A DNA stretch of 64,000 bases from Candidatus Saccharibacteria bacterium oral taxon 488 (GTDB lineage: Bacteria; Patescibacteriota; Saccharimonadia; Saccharimonadales; Saccharimonadaceae). Shown here in pieces: positions 41,713-50,150 of this stretch. The DNA lies in the NCBI GenBank assembly GCA_010202115.1, contig CP047917.1:620001-684000 (forward strand). Reading direction: 5' to 3'. Numbering within the stretch: position 1 is the stretch's first letter; each line of letters opens with the position of its first letter. The translations under genes were made by a program, and so were the position numbers. The notes below the pieces were generated by a model. The model was not told the origin of the DNA and ran no database searches. It saw nothing but the letters and a program-made list of their open reading frames with translations.

Positions 41713-44229
41713 ATGAAAACAGTTCCACGCCTACTCGACACCTTTATACCACATCATTACACATTAACTCTCGATCTGACGCACGCTGAAGAAAAAGTGT
41801 TTTCTGGCACGGTAATCATTTCTGGCGAGTCAACTAATGAATTAATTTCGCTACACACCAAAGACTTGACCATTCATTCAGCATTAATTGACGATCAGCC
41901 AGCTGAGTTTTCCCATGATGAATTTGATGATCTGCGCCTATCGCGCCCAGATTTATCCAGCGGCCAGCGCACCGTTCGTGTTGAGTTTTCTGGCACTATC
42001 ACCGACGCCATGCATGGACTGTATCCGTGCTACTTTACCCACGACGGCGTGAAAAAGCAATTGTTTGCCACCCAATTTGAATCGCACCATGCCCGCGAAG
42101 TCTTTCCGTGTGTTGATGAGCCAGCTGCCAAAGCCACCTATGACGTCACGCTTGTGACTGCTCCGGAACTAACCGTCCTAGGCAACATGCCCGTCGCCAA
42201 ATCTTCTAAAGACGACGGCGTGCTAACAACCACCTTCGCCACCACACCACGGATGGGCAGCTACTTACTGGCTTTCGTTGTCGGCGAACTACACAAGAAA
42301 ACTGCCCGCACTAGTTCTGGCGTCGAGGTAAATGTCTGGGCCACACCAGCTCAGAGCGAGGAGACCCTAGATTTTGCGCTGGATATCGCCACTCGCTCAA
42401 TTGATTTTTATGATAAGTATTTTGGCGTGCCATATCCGCTGCCAAAGTCTGACCATGTGGCGCTGCCAGATTTCTCGTCGGGCGCCATGGAAAACTGGGG
42501 ACTCATCACCTACCGCGAAAGCTGCCTGCTGGCTGACCCGAAATTAACGCCGGAATCGTCCAAACGCTTTATCGCCACCGTCATCGCTCACGAACTCAGC
42601 CACCAGTGGTTTGGCAACTTAGTGACCATGCAGTGGTGGAATGACCTGTGGCTGAACGAAAGTTTCGCTAACATGATGGAATACGTGGCGGTCGACGCGC
42701 TACACCCTGAGTGGCGGATGTGGGAGGATTTTGCGACAAGCGAAGTTACGGCGGCACTGCGGCGCGACAGCTTGGACGGCGTCCAGCCAGTGCAGGCCGA
42801 TGTTAATCACCCAGATGAGATCAGCACGTTGTTTGACCCAGCAATTGTCTATGCAAAGGGCGGGCGTCTACTGGTGATGGTACGGCGGCTGATCGGCGAG
42901 GAGGCGTTTCGTGCAGGGCTGAAGTCATATTTTGAAAAATTTGCTTACCAAAACACTGTTGGTAATGATTTATGGCAGGAGCTAGAAACCGCCAGCGAAC
43001 AGCCGATTGTTGACTTGATGAACACTTGGATTTCGCAGCCAGGTTTGCCGATTGTACAGGTCGAGCAAGATAGTTCTGATAGACAACCTACCGCCACCCT
43101 GCGCCAGGAACGCTTTTTCATCGGTGATCATCAGCCGTCCGACGTCCTGTGGCCGATTCCGCTGTTCGCCAATCAGCCGCTTGATGATATTCTGGCCGAG
43201 CGCGAGAAAACATTTACGATAAATAGCGACGTTCGACTGAACTGCGGACTGAACGGACATTTCGTAACGCATTACGACTCAGTAATGCGAGACCGATTGA
43301 TCGAAAAGGCGGCAGAATTACCGACATTAGATAAAATTTGCTTACTGCAAGACATGACGCTGCTAACACGGGCTGGACGAGAAAGTTCGGCGGCGCTGCT
43401 ACCGCTGGCACGCGTTTTTCAGCACGAGACCAATGAGAAGGTTTTTAGTATGGCGGCCGGTGCGCTGGCGGAATTACGGAAATTTGTTGACGATAACGAA
43501 GCAGGACGTGCTCGGCTAAAGCAGATTTCTGCTGAATTTGCCCACGATACCTTCATGGAACTTGGCTGGGATGAACGGAGCGGCGAGTCTGATGATGATC
43601 GCGAGCGGCGCACGGCAGCGCTGGGTTTGATGTTATATGGTGAGGATTCAGTAGCGCTCACGGAGGCCAAACGACGCTTTGACGAAACCGACCCAGATGA
43701 TTTACCGGCCGAAATTCGCCCGCTGATCATCAACGCCAATGTCAGACAGTTTGAGACGCCAGAAATGATTGACAAGCTTTTTACGATATATCAGAATACG
43801 CCGTCAGCCGACCTGCAGGTTGATATCGCACTAAGCTTGACCTCGACGAAGAATCCAGCAACTACCGAGCAAATTTTAACAGCGATCAAGGATACTACTA
43901 TCATACGTCCACAAGATGCCAGCCGCTGGTTTATTTATCTGATCCGTACGCGGGAAAACCGGCAAATTGCTTGGAATTGGCTGAAAGAAAATTGGTCGTG
44001 GGTGAAAGATACCTTTGGCGGCGATAAAAGCTACGATACTTTTATCCGCTACGCCGCCAGCGCTCTGTTGACCCGCGATGAGTTAAACGATTTCACCGAA
44101 TTTACCACGCCGCTGCGCGCCGAACCAGCCCTGACCCGCACCATTGATCTGGGCATCCGCGAAATCGCTGGCAGAGTAGCACTGATTGAGCGGGATCAGG
44201 CCGCGGTTATTGATGCGCTTAATAAGTAA
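41713..44229 (+). CDS. M1-family aminopeptidase (PepN-like)
   Basis: A zinc aminopeptidase of 838 residues that trims N-terminal residues from peptides. Motifs: SSGAMENWGLITYRES (substrate-binding GAMEN near 257), VIAHELSHQWFGNLVTM (HExxH near 293) and the third ligand in WLNESFANMMEYVA. The C-terminal half is the ERAP1-like helical domain typical of the tricorn-interacting/PepN group. There is no signal peptide, so it acts in the cytoplasm on imported peptides. ATG at 41713 was chosen for the -10 at 6 bases; an earlier in-frame start would run into the divergent gene. Confidence 0.95.
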   Translation: MKTVPRLLDTFIPHHYTLTLDLTHAEEKVFSGTVIISGESTNELISLHTKDLTIHSALIDDQPAEFSHDEFDDLRLSRPDLSSGQRTVRVEFSGTITDAMHGLYPCYFTHDGVKKQLFATQFESHHAREVFPCVDEPAAKATYDVTLVTAPELTVLGNMPVAKSSKDDGVLTTTFATTPRMGSYLLAFVVGELHKKTARTSSGVEVNVWATPAQSEETLDFALDIATRSIDFYDKYFGVPYPLPKSDHVALPDFSSGAMENWGLITYRESCLLADPKLTPESSKRFIATVIAHELSHQWFGNLVTMQWWNDLWLNESFANMMEYVAVDALHPEWRMWEDFATSEVTAALRRDSLDGVQPVQADVNHPDEISTLFDPAIVYAKGGRLLVMVRRLIGEEAFRAGLKSYFEKFAYQNTVGNDLWQELETASEQPIVDLMNTWISQPGLPIVQVEQDSSDRQPTATLRQERFFIGDHQPSDVLWPIPLFANQPLDDILAEREKTFTINSDVRLNCGLNGHFVTHYDSVMRDRLIEKAAELPTLDKICLLQDMTLLTRAGRESSAALLPLARVFQHETNEKVFSMAAGALAELRKFVDDNEAGRARLKQISAEFAHDTFMELGWDERSGESDDDRERRTAALGLMLYGEDSVALTEAKRRFDETDPDDLPAEIRPLIINANVRQFETPEMIDKLFTIYQNTPSADLQVDIALSLTSTKNPATTEQILTAIKDTTIIRPQDASRWFIYLIRTRENRQIAWNWLKENWSWVKDTFGGDKSYDTFIRYAASALLTRDELNDFTEFTTPLRAEPALTRTIDLGIREIAGRVALIERDQAAVIDALNK

Positions 44230-44251
44230 TGTGAGTTATACGCTTTTACTA

Positions 44252-44280
44252 TTGACTTATGTAATATCAAGTGGTACAAT
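44252..44280 (+). promoter_or_regulatory. Sigma70-type promoter of the lipoprotein-like gene
   Basis: TTGACT (44252-44257), a 17-base spacer and TACAAT (44275-44280). The expected start near 44287 leaves a leader of about 70 bases up to AAGGAG. Confidence 0.65.
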
Positions 44281-44359
44281 CACGGATAAACATTTAGTCA
44301 CACTGAGTGGAGTTGGCACGTGTTTGAGGTAATAAATTAACTCAATTTAAGGAGATTCT

Positions 44360-44875
44360 ACGGGAAATCACAACACTATTGGTAGCCAGGGAGACCGGAG
44401 AGATACACTACACCAAATAGCTGACACCGCGCGTAGGCTGGGGCAAAAGGCCGTGGCTTGGGCTTTAATGGCTGGCACAGCCGCATTTGGAGTCGTAGGC
44501 TGCTCAGGGAAGAGAACCACCGAACACAAGACTGTCTCCGTGGCTTGCGGCCACGATTCGTTAGCAGTACCGCAGATTGAGAGTGCTGAAACTTACGAAT
44601 ATAATATAACTAGAGAGCCAAGGCTCGGAGTAGTTACTGTTGGTTGCCCCGGCGGCGGCAATGTCATAGTTACTGGTATAAATGAACCAAGCAGTAATCC
44701 TACGCCAAGGGGTGAGCTATTTCCACATACTCTTGAGATAACCGCCCTTTGCTCACGAGGCGACACAGGCTTCAAAACACGCGTTATCGACACGCCAGCC
44801 GGTAACAATATATTTGAAGCCACCATAGAAGACTGTTCTATCGAAAGTGCAGTAATCAACCGAGACCCTAACTAA
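44360..44875 (+). CDS. Small lipoprotein-like exported protein, apparent ACG start
   Basis: Frame open from 44360. A strong AAGGAG at 44349-44354 is followed after five bases by ACG, not ATG; the next usable start in frame is a GTG at 44453. With ACG the protein is 171 residues: a 30-residue polar, Arg-containing N-terminus, then VAWALMAGTAAFGVVGC, a hydrophobic segment ending in a lipobox-like Cys, then a polar domain with several Cys (VACGH, TVGCPGG, ALCSRG, EDCSIE). The GTG start would give 140 residues and a shorter signal peptide. The upstream promoter and ribosome site favour the longer form. Function unknown. Confidence 0.6.
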   Translation, partial: TGNHNTIGSQGDRRDTLHQIADTARRLGQKAVAWALMAGTAAFGVVGCSGKRTTEHKTVSVACGHDSLAVPQIESAETYEYNITREPRLGVVTVGCPGGGNVIVTGINEPSSNPTPRGELFPHTLEITALCSRGDTGFKTRVIDTPAGNNIFEATIEDCSIESAVINRDPN

Positions 44876-44898
44876 CGACACATCGCCAAATTTATACC

Positions 44899-46026
44899 CT
44901 ACACCACTAGGCATTCGGCGTTGTAATCCCTGTCGACAGCTATAGCTAACATCCGCATATCACGCCCCTCGTGTTGCGGGTGTTTTATCATAAATAGCTC
45001 AGCTGCAAAGCGCATTTGTCGCTGTTTTTTGTTGGTAATCGCCGCCAAGCCATCACCATATCTGGAATTCTTGCGATATTTGACTTCGGTGAAATACAGC
45101 ACATCATCTTTCATGCTAACAATATCGATTTCACAGTACCGCGTCCGCCAGTTGCGGGCAATAATCTCATGACCATCAGTCGTCAGCCAATCTGCGGCGG
45201 CCTGTTCACCCCTATCCCCAATTTGGCGAGTTGTTGCTAATTTTTCCGTTTCTGGAGCGGTATTTGGTACATCGATTTGCATAACATCTTCGGTGCCTAC
45301 AAAATCGACTGGAGTGATATCCTCGGAAAAAATTTGGGCAACTTTACGTGGGTCCCGAATTATTTTCTGAGGATATCCGACAGGCGACTCATTCGGTAGA
45401 GCACTTGACTTTTTCTGGTGCAGATTCTGTGAATTCATGCTACCCACATACTTCTGTAGCGGCGCAAAACTCAGCCGATGCAGCGGCGTCACGCCCAACC
45501 GCTCAATTGCTGTACGGTGCTTGGCCACGCCATAGCCAGCATTTGACGCGAAGCCATACCCTGGATAGACCACGTCTTGCTCGGCCATAACCTGGTCGCG
45601 CGCTACTTTGGCGATAATCGATGCCGCCGACACGCTGGGGATCAAATCATCGGCTTTTGTCATCACCGTCACGTATCGCTCCAGCGCCGTATTCGCCAGA
45701 AAATTGACCGTCCCGTCAATGATAATTTCATCAAATGCCACATTATTCTCTTTGCATTGCGCCTGAATTTGCTTGACCGCCCGCCGCGTTGCCAGTCGCA
45801 GCGCCTGGCTCATGCCAACGTCGTCCAATTCCCTGGCACTCACCCAGCCCAGCGCCCAGGCAGCCGCCTGCTCACGAATTACCTCGTCCAGCGTCTCGCG
45901 GCGTTTTTTAGTCAACTTTTTACTATCATCCAAACCCTCAATCTCGGCACCGCCCAAAATCACCGCACCGACCACCAGCGGCCCCGCCCATGGCCCGCGT
46001 CCAACTTCATCAATGCCGAGAATCAT
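44899..46026 (-). CDS. rnhB: Ribonuclease HII fused to a YraN (UPF0102) nuclease-like domain
   Basis: A 375-residue fusion. Residues 1-195 are RNase HII, which removes ribonucleotides from DNA: GIDEVGRGPWAGPLVVGAV, the acidic TKADDLIPSVSAASIIAKVA and YGVAKHRTAIERLGVTPLHR. Residues about 265-375 are a YraN/UPF0102 domain of the restriction-endonuclease fold: IGDRGEQAAADWLTTDG, IARNWRTRYCEIDIVSMKDD and FTEVKYRKNSRYGDGLAAIT with the D-x-ExK-type core. The two are usually separate neighbouring genes. The roughly 70-residue linker includes a stretch whose opposite strand resembles a decayed tRNA-Lys. The start overlaps the upstream membrane gene by 17 bases. Confidence 0.93.
   Translation of the reverse strand: MILGIDEVGRGPWAGPLVVGAVILGGAEIEGLDDSKKLTKKRRETLDEVIREQAAAWALGWVSARELDDVGMSQALRLATRRAVKQIQAQCKENNVAFDEIIIDGTVNFLANTALERYVTVMTKADDLIPSVSAASIIAKVARDQVMAEQDVVYPGYGFASNAGYGVAKHRTAIERLGVTPLHRLSFAPLQKYVGSMNSQNLHQKKSSALPNESPVGYPQKIIRDPRKVAQIFSEDITPVDFVGTEDVMQIDVPNTAPETEKLATTRQIGDRGEQAAADWLTTDGHEIIARNWRTRYCEIDIVSMKDDVLYFTEVKYRKNSRYGDGLAAITNKKQRQMRFAAELFMIKHPQHEGRDMRMLAIAVDRDYNAECLVV
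45386..45450 (+). pseudogene. tRNA-Lys-like relic embedded in the rnhB-yraN linker
   Basis: On the plus strand (antisense to the CDS) the D arm and anticodon 5' half of a lysine tRNA are recognisable: CTCATTCGGTAGAGCA then CTTGACTTTT, compared with CTCAGTTGGTAGAGCA and GTTGACTTTT in typical tRNA-Lys(TTT). The 3' part is eroded but alignable (GCAGATTC, GAATTC, CTACCCACA against GCAGGTTC, GAATCC, CGACCCACCA), with the 3' side of the anticodon stem deleted. No acceptor stem can form, so it is not a working tRNA. Confidence 0.5.
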
Positions 46027-46507
46027 GCGCGTGCTGGCCCTTTTTTGCCGCTAATCTTACGACCACCCAACCAAGCCACACCGCCGCCGTGCCCAATGTA
46101 TTTGCCAAAATATCCCAATTGGTATCGTCTAACGTGATGTGCGCCAAACCAACCTTGACCATAAATAATTCCGCCAGTTCATTGATACAGCCCAGCGCCG
46201 ACACCAACGCAAACACCGAGAACGCCATCACCAACCAGTGCGCCCGCCAGCGTGTCGCCAGCACCAAATATACCCACACTAGTCCCGTAAACAACCCGCC
46301 GCCCACGAAATGCGTCGTAAAACTGGTGTCTCGCCCCTCAATGAGCGGCGACGGCAAATACCACGAGATGAAGAACAACACACAGGCAAGGTATAACAAC
46401 CAGCGATACTTCTTTTCGTCGGTGAAGCCATGGCGGCGCAACACATATGGCACTGCACACGCCAAAGCCACGGGAACAAACACAGAGATATAGTGAAAGA
46501 TCGACAT
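46010..46507 (-). CDS. VanZ/YjdF-like multi-pass membrane protein
   Basis: 165 residues with five hydrophobic segments (about 5-22, 35-52, 65-83, 92-112 and 135-155). HFVGGGLFTGLVWVYL and INELAELFMVK followed by DDTNWDILANTLGTA resemble VanZ/YjdF-family proteins, where conserved acidic residues sit between helices. The function is unknown. TATAAT preceded by TGG lies 6 bases from the ATG. It overlaps the start of the rnhB fusion by 17 bases, so the two are co-transcribed. Confidence 0.75.
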   Translation of the reverse strand: MSIFHYISVFVPVALACAVPYVLRRHGFTDEKKYRWLLYLACVLFFISWYLPSPLIEGRDTSFTTHFVGGGLFTGLVWVYLVLATRWRAHWLVMAFSVFALVSALGCINELAELFMVKVGLAHITLDDTNWDILANTLGTAAVWLGWVVVRLAAKKGQHAHDSRH

Positions 46508-46513
46508 ATTGGC

Positions 46514-46522
46514 ATTATACCA
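46514..46522 (-). promoter_or_regulatory. Extended -10 promoter of the VanZ-like gene and rnhB fusion
   Basis: TGGTATAAT on the minus strand, 6 bases before the ATG at 46507, immediately after the rplS terminator. Confidence 0.6.
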
Positions 46523-46526
46523 TGAG

Positions 46527-46549
46527 AAAACCGCCCCCAGAGAGAGCGG
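46527..46549 (-). terminator. Terminator of rplS
   Basis: On the minus strand CCGCTC pairs with GGGCGG around seven bases, then TTTT. It directly precedes the next promoter. Confidence 0.65.
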
Positions 46550-46569
46550 CCTATGTGTCTCAAAACTAA

Positions 46570-47091
46570 TTACGCTTCTTTGTGGCGAGCTGCGACCTCG
46601 GCAGCCTTAGCGTCAAGTTCTGCCTGAGCAGCGTCTTTTTCAGCTTGTTTGGCAGCGGCAGCCTGTGCGGCCTCCTCTTTCAAGCGTTCAGCTTCTGCTT
46701 CAGCCTTGGCGTCGTGCACGTTGTTGACAGCTACGCGGTCAAAGTTTTTGGCAGTCAAGCGAGCTGATTTACCAGAGCGCTTACGCAAGAAGCTGAGGAA
46801 CTTGCGGCGAACCTTAGCGCGGCGAACAATTTCCACTTTCTCGATCAGCGGACTGTGCAGCAAGAATGATTTTTCCACGCCAACGCCTGAGGCAATTTTA
46901 CGAACGGTGATGCGTGAGGTGTGTGACTGTTTGTTGTCGGTACGAATAACCACACCTTCAAACATCTGGATACGCTCTTTGTTACCTTCTTTAATCTTCT
47001 GGTAGACGCGAACAGTGTCACCGCTGCGGACGTCAACAACTGCTTGCTTTTTCTGTGCTTGATTGACTTTGTTGATTAGTTCAAAACTCAT
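46570..47091 (-). CDS. rplS: Ribosomal protein L19 with long C-terminal extension
   Basis: Large-subunit protein at the interface with the small subunit. Residues 1-115 are canonical L19: VRSGDTVRVYQKIKEGNKER, FEGVVIRTDNKQSHTSRITV, GVGVEKSFLLHSPLIEKVEI and AKVRRKFLSFLRKRSGKSAR. About 55 extra residues follow, an Ala/Glu/Lys-rich, probably helical or coiled-coil tail (AEAERLKEEAAQAAAAKQAE). Normal L19 is about 115 residues. AGAGGAAA lies about 5 bases before the ATG. The 176-base region upstream holds no gene; the leader may be regulatory but I see no known motif. Confidence 0.95.
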   Translation of the reverse strand: MSFELINKVNQAQKKQAVVDVRSGDTVRVYQKIKEGNKERIQMFEGVVIRTDNKQSHTSRITVRKIASGVGVEKSFLLHSPLIEKVEIVRRAKVRRKFLSFLRKRSGKSARLTAKNFDRVAVNNVHDAKAEAEAERLKEEAAQAAAAKQAEKDAAQAELDAKAAEVAARHKEA

Positions 47092-47254
47092 ACTGTTTTC
47101 CTCTGTTTCGGGATCTTAACAGCTGGCCATATAGTTGTATCCCTATAGCTCCACACTGAAAGACTCGATATTTAATGTCACCGATACAATTAGTTATCAA
47201 TTCTAGCACAATTACCCAAAGATAGCAACTCCTGAAAACTTCACCAAACTGCGC

Positions 47255-47260
47255 TATAAT
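47255..47260 (+). promoter_or_regulatory. -10 box of the malic enzyme gene
   Basis: TATAAT, 7 bases before the ATG at 47268; leaderless arrangement. Confidence 0.6.
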
Positions 47261-47267
47261 TGACCGC

Positions 47268-48401
47268 ATGGATTACAATACACTAGCACTTGAATTACAC
47301 AAAAAATATAAGGGTAAAATTACCACTAGTTTGCGTGACCGAGAGGAGCTGGATCGCGATAAATTAAGCGCCTATTACAGCCCAGGCGTGGGTGCAGTTA
47401 GCCAAGCGATCGCCGAGAACCCAGCAGACTTGCCAAAGTACACCTGGACGAATAATCTAGTCGGCGTGATTTCTGACGGCTCAGCGATTTTAGGCTTGGG
47501 CGATTTGGGACCGAAAGCCGCCATGCCGGTGATGGAAGGCAAGGCGCTGCTGTTCAAGCATTTCGCTAATGTCGACGCTGTGCCGGTTGTACTGGACGTT
47601 CACCAACCAGAAGAAATTATTGCCACGATCAAGGCAATCGCACCGAGCTTTGGGGCGATTAACCTGGAAGACATCGCCGCACCAAAATGTTTTGAGATTG
47701 AAGAGCGCCTGAAGGCTGAGCTGGACATCCCCGTGTTTCATGACGACCAACATGGTACAGCGATAGTGGTGTTGGCGGGGCTGATCAATGCCGCGAAATT
47801 GACGAGACGAAATTTGGCAGACTGTAAATTTGTAGTCATTGGCGCGGGCGCAGCCGGTACGGCCATCATCAAATTATTGCACTTATACGGCGCGAGGAAC
47901 ATCATGGCAGTAGATAGCCGCGGCATTGTTGGTGCGTCTCGCACTGATTTGAATGCGGAAAAAACTGCACTGTTAGAATACGTCGACGCTTCACAATCCG
48001 GCTCCATTGACGACGCCATCACCGATGCTGACGTGTTTATTGGTGTGTCGCGCGCTGGGCTGCTCACACCTGAATTGGTACAGAAAATGGCCGAGGATCC
48101 AATCATCTTTGCCCTGGCAAACCCGGTACCAGAAATCATGCCAGACGTCGCCCGAGAGGCGGGCGTAGCAGTCATCGCTACTGGCCGCAGCGATTTTCCA
48201 AACCAAATTAATAATTCCCTGGCCTTCCCAGGTATCTTCCGCGGGGCGCTCGATCATGGTGTGAAAAAAATCACCGACCAGCACAAACTCGCAGCAGCCA
48301 AAGCACTGGCGGCACTAGTTGAAAACCCAACGGCCGATGAAGTCATTCCTTCGCCATTTGATGAGCGAGTGCCGTCAACCGTCGCTCGTGTTATCACATA
48401 A
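47268..48401 (+). CDS. NAD(P)-dependent malic enzyme
   Basis: Oxidative decarboxylation of malate to pyruvate, 377 residues (the short bacterial form without a phosphotransacetylase domain). Motifs: AYYSPGVGAVSQAIAENP, VISDGSAILGLGDLGPKAAM, INLEDIAAPKCFEIEERL, VFHDDQHGTAIVVLAGLINA and the Rossmann VVIGAGAAGTAIIKLLHLYG. FALANPVPEIMPD and SDFPNQINNSLAFPGIFRGA complete the family. With lactate dehydrogenase it points to pyruvate-centred redox balance. The coenzyme preference cannot be read with confidence. Confidence 0.95.
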   Translation: MDYNTLALELHKKYKGKITTSLRDREELDRDKLSAYYSPGVGAVSQAIAENPADLPKYTWTNNLVGVISDGSAILGLGDLGPKAAMPVMEGKALLFKHFANVDAVPVVLDVHQPEEIIATIKAIAPSFGAINLEDIAAPKCFEIEERLKAELDIPVFHDDQHGTAIVVLAGLINAAKLTRRNLADCKFVVIGAGAAGTAIIKLLHLYGARNIMAVDSRGIVGASRTDLNAEKTALLEYVDASQSGSIDDAITDADVFIGVSRAGLLTPELVQKMAEDPIIFALANPVPEIMPDVAREAGVAVIATGRSDFPNQINNSLAFPGIFRGALDHGVKKITDQHKLAAAKALAALVENPTADEVIPSPFDERVPSTVARVIT

Positions 48402-48475
48402 CCCTATTCGCATATGCTAACAATCATAATGGAAACCGTCGGAGTGATGGCCTTAGCGTGGCTTTTTGATGTCCA

Positions 48476-50098
48476 CTAGATCACTCGATTAACTTCCTCA
48501 AGTGTCGTCTCGCCGCGCAAAGCCGCCAGCACGCCCGCCTGTAGCAGCGTCACCATGCCATGTTTCTTGGCTGTAGCCTCAATCGCCTCGGTGTGCACAT
48601 CAGCAATATCGCCACGTAGAAACTTCTGAATTTCCTCAGTCACCACCAATTGCTCCATCACCGGGATACGCCCCTTGTAGCCAAACGGCACCTCGTCGGT
48701 TGCCACGGGTCGCCACAGCTTGAACGTATCAAGATCAGGGCAATCAACATGTGACGGTAGATCCCGCAAGACCTCCTTTACCCAGCTGCGCGTTGCCTCA
48801 TCTGGTTCATACTCTTCCTTACTCTCATCATGTAGCCGTCGCACCAGCCGCTGAGCGATCAATAGTCGCACCGCTGAACTAAAAATTGGATTCTGCCCAA
48901 TCATATCAATAATTCGGCTAAATGCCGCTGACGTCGAGTTAGCATGAAAGCTTGACAGCACCAGATGTCCGGTAATCGACGCCTGAATTGCCGTCTTGGC
49001 CGTTTCCTGATCACGAATCTCACCAACCATCACCACGTCTGGGTCGAGGCGCAGCACACTACGCAGTCCATCATCAAACCGCTGGCCAGCCGTCGTATCA
49101 ATTGGGATCTGCGTAATACCGGGAATGGTATTTTCTACTGGATCTTCCAGTGTAATCACTTTACGATCCGGTGTATTGAGCGCATTGAGAATGCTGTACA
49201 AAGTCGTTGACTTACCCGAACCGGTTGGCCCAACTAACAGCACCAGGCCACGCGGATGGGAAATGATCTCATCAATTTGCGCCCGTTCAGCTGCACCGAT
49301 ACTGAGCAAGTCTAGGTTCAGCATCGAGGTGTCAAAATTAAATAAGCGTAGCACTACATCTTGACCATACATGGTTGGCACTGCTTCGACACGGAGGTTA
49401 AGGAGGTGTGATACCCCGTCACGATGGATTTCTTGCTGCATGTGCCCCGACTGCGGCTCATTGGACGCCGTCGAAATATTTGCTCGCGATGCCAGCGCCG
49501 CCATGATAACTCGATAACGATCACGGCCCAGCTCCGCCACCGAGTGCAGCGCGCCATCAACGCGCATCCGCACCCGAATGGTGTCGCGCTGATTCTCAAT
49601 ATGAATATCCGAAGCATTCAGCCGATCCGCCTGATCAATTAGATAATTAAACACGTCATTTGTCCCGACAGTTGCTAGTGTTTGACTAACCTGCTGAAGC
49701 GTATCACTATCGCCCTCTTTGGCGATTTCGATATTATCATAAATCACTTTCTTTGGCGGATCAAATCGCAGCATTAACGACCTAAAGCCCGAGGCCGATA
49801 TTAGAAAGAACTTAGCAATAATACCCTGCTCGCGGTAGTTATTAGTCATCGTCGCTACTAATGATTGTGGTGTCTGTGACGTAATGCCAAATCGATATGA
49901 CTGCTCGTCAGGGTTTATCGCCAGTGGCACAACGTGTCCGTTATACATCTCTTCAATCGTCAAAATATCACGAATCAGCGGAATTGTCTGCTCAAACTCG
50001 CGAGCATCCAGATACTGCAGGCCTAAAATCGCCGCTCGTTTCCGGGTCGCGTCTTCATCTTGATCGCGACGTTGTTGTTGAATTCGATCTTCATCCAT
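48476..50098 (-). CDS. pilB: Type IV pilus assembly ATPase PilB-like
   Basis: The hexameric motor that extends type IV pili, 540 residues. An N1/N2-like region is followed by a GspE core: Walker A LLVGPTGSGKSTTLYSILNA near 285, the Asp box VITLEDPVENTIPGITQI, Walker B VLRLDPDVVMVGEIRDQETA and the His box GHLVLSSFHANST. The tetracysteine zinc motif usual before YKGRIPVMEQL is absent (only one Cys there). The ATG at 50098 is 7 bases from TGCTATAAT; a TTG at 50101 would add one residue. It probably drives assembly of the pilins at 15967 and perhaps 29750. Confidence 0.92.
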   Translation of the reverse strand: MDEDRIQQQRRDQDEDATRKRAAILGLQYLDAREFEQTIPLIRDILTIEEMYNGHVVPLAINPDEQSYRFGITSQTPQSLVATMTNNYREQGIIAKFFLISASGFRSLMLRFDPPKKVIYDNIEIAKEGDSDTLQQVSQTLATVGTNDVFNYLIDQADRLNASDIHIENQRDTIRVRMRVDGALHSVAELGRDRYRVIMAALASRANISTASNEPQSGHMQQEIHRDGVSHLLNLRVEAVPTMYGQDVVLRLFNFDTSMLNLDLLSIGAAERAQIDEIISHPRGLVLLVGPTGSGKSTTLYSILNALNTPDRKVITLEDPVENTIPGITQIPIDTTAGQRFDDGLRSVLRLDPDVVMVGEIRDQETAKTAIQASITGHLVLSSFHANSTSAAFSRIIDMIGQNPIFSSAVRLLIAQRLVRRLHDESKEEYEPDEATRSWVKEVLRDLPSHVDCPDLDTFKLWRPVATDEVPFGYKGRIPVMEQLVVTEEIQKFLRGDIADVHTEAIEATAKKHGMVTLLQAGVLAALRGETTLEEVNRVI

Positions 50099-50105
50099 CA
50101 ACCTT

Positions 50106-50114
50106 ATTATAGCA
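50106..50114 (-). promoter_or_regulatory. Extended -10 promoter of pilB
   Basis: TGCTATAAT on the minus strand, 7 bases before the ATG at 50098. Confidence 0.6.
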
Positions 50115-50135
50115 AAAAGCTTATCCTTGGGCGAG

Positions 50136-50144
50136 TGCTATAAT
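50136..50144 (+). promoter_or_regulatory. Extended -10 promoter of the SpoU methyltransferase gene
   Basis: TGCTATAAT (hexamer 50139-50144), 6 bases before the ATG at 50151. It is divergent from the pilB promoter with 24 bases between the two elements. Confidence 0.6.
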
Positions 50145-50150
50145 GATATC

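Noticed and set aside
44315-44341. Six-codon frame GTG-TTT-GAG-GTA-ATA-AAT-TAA in the leader of the lipoprotein-like gene
   Set aside because: GGAG stands 8 bases before the GTG, but the peptide has no regulatory codon run and no attenuator hairpin follows.
45386-45450. Functional tRNA-Lys on the plus strand
   Set aside because: The anticodon stem 3' side is deleted and no acceptor stem forms, so only a relic is claimed.
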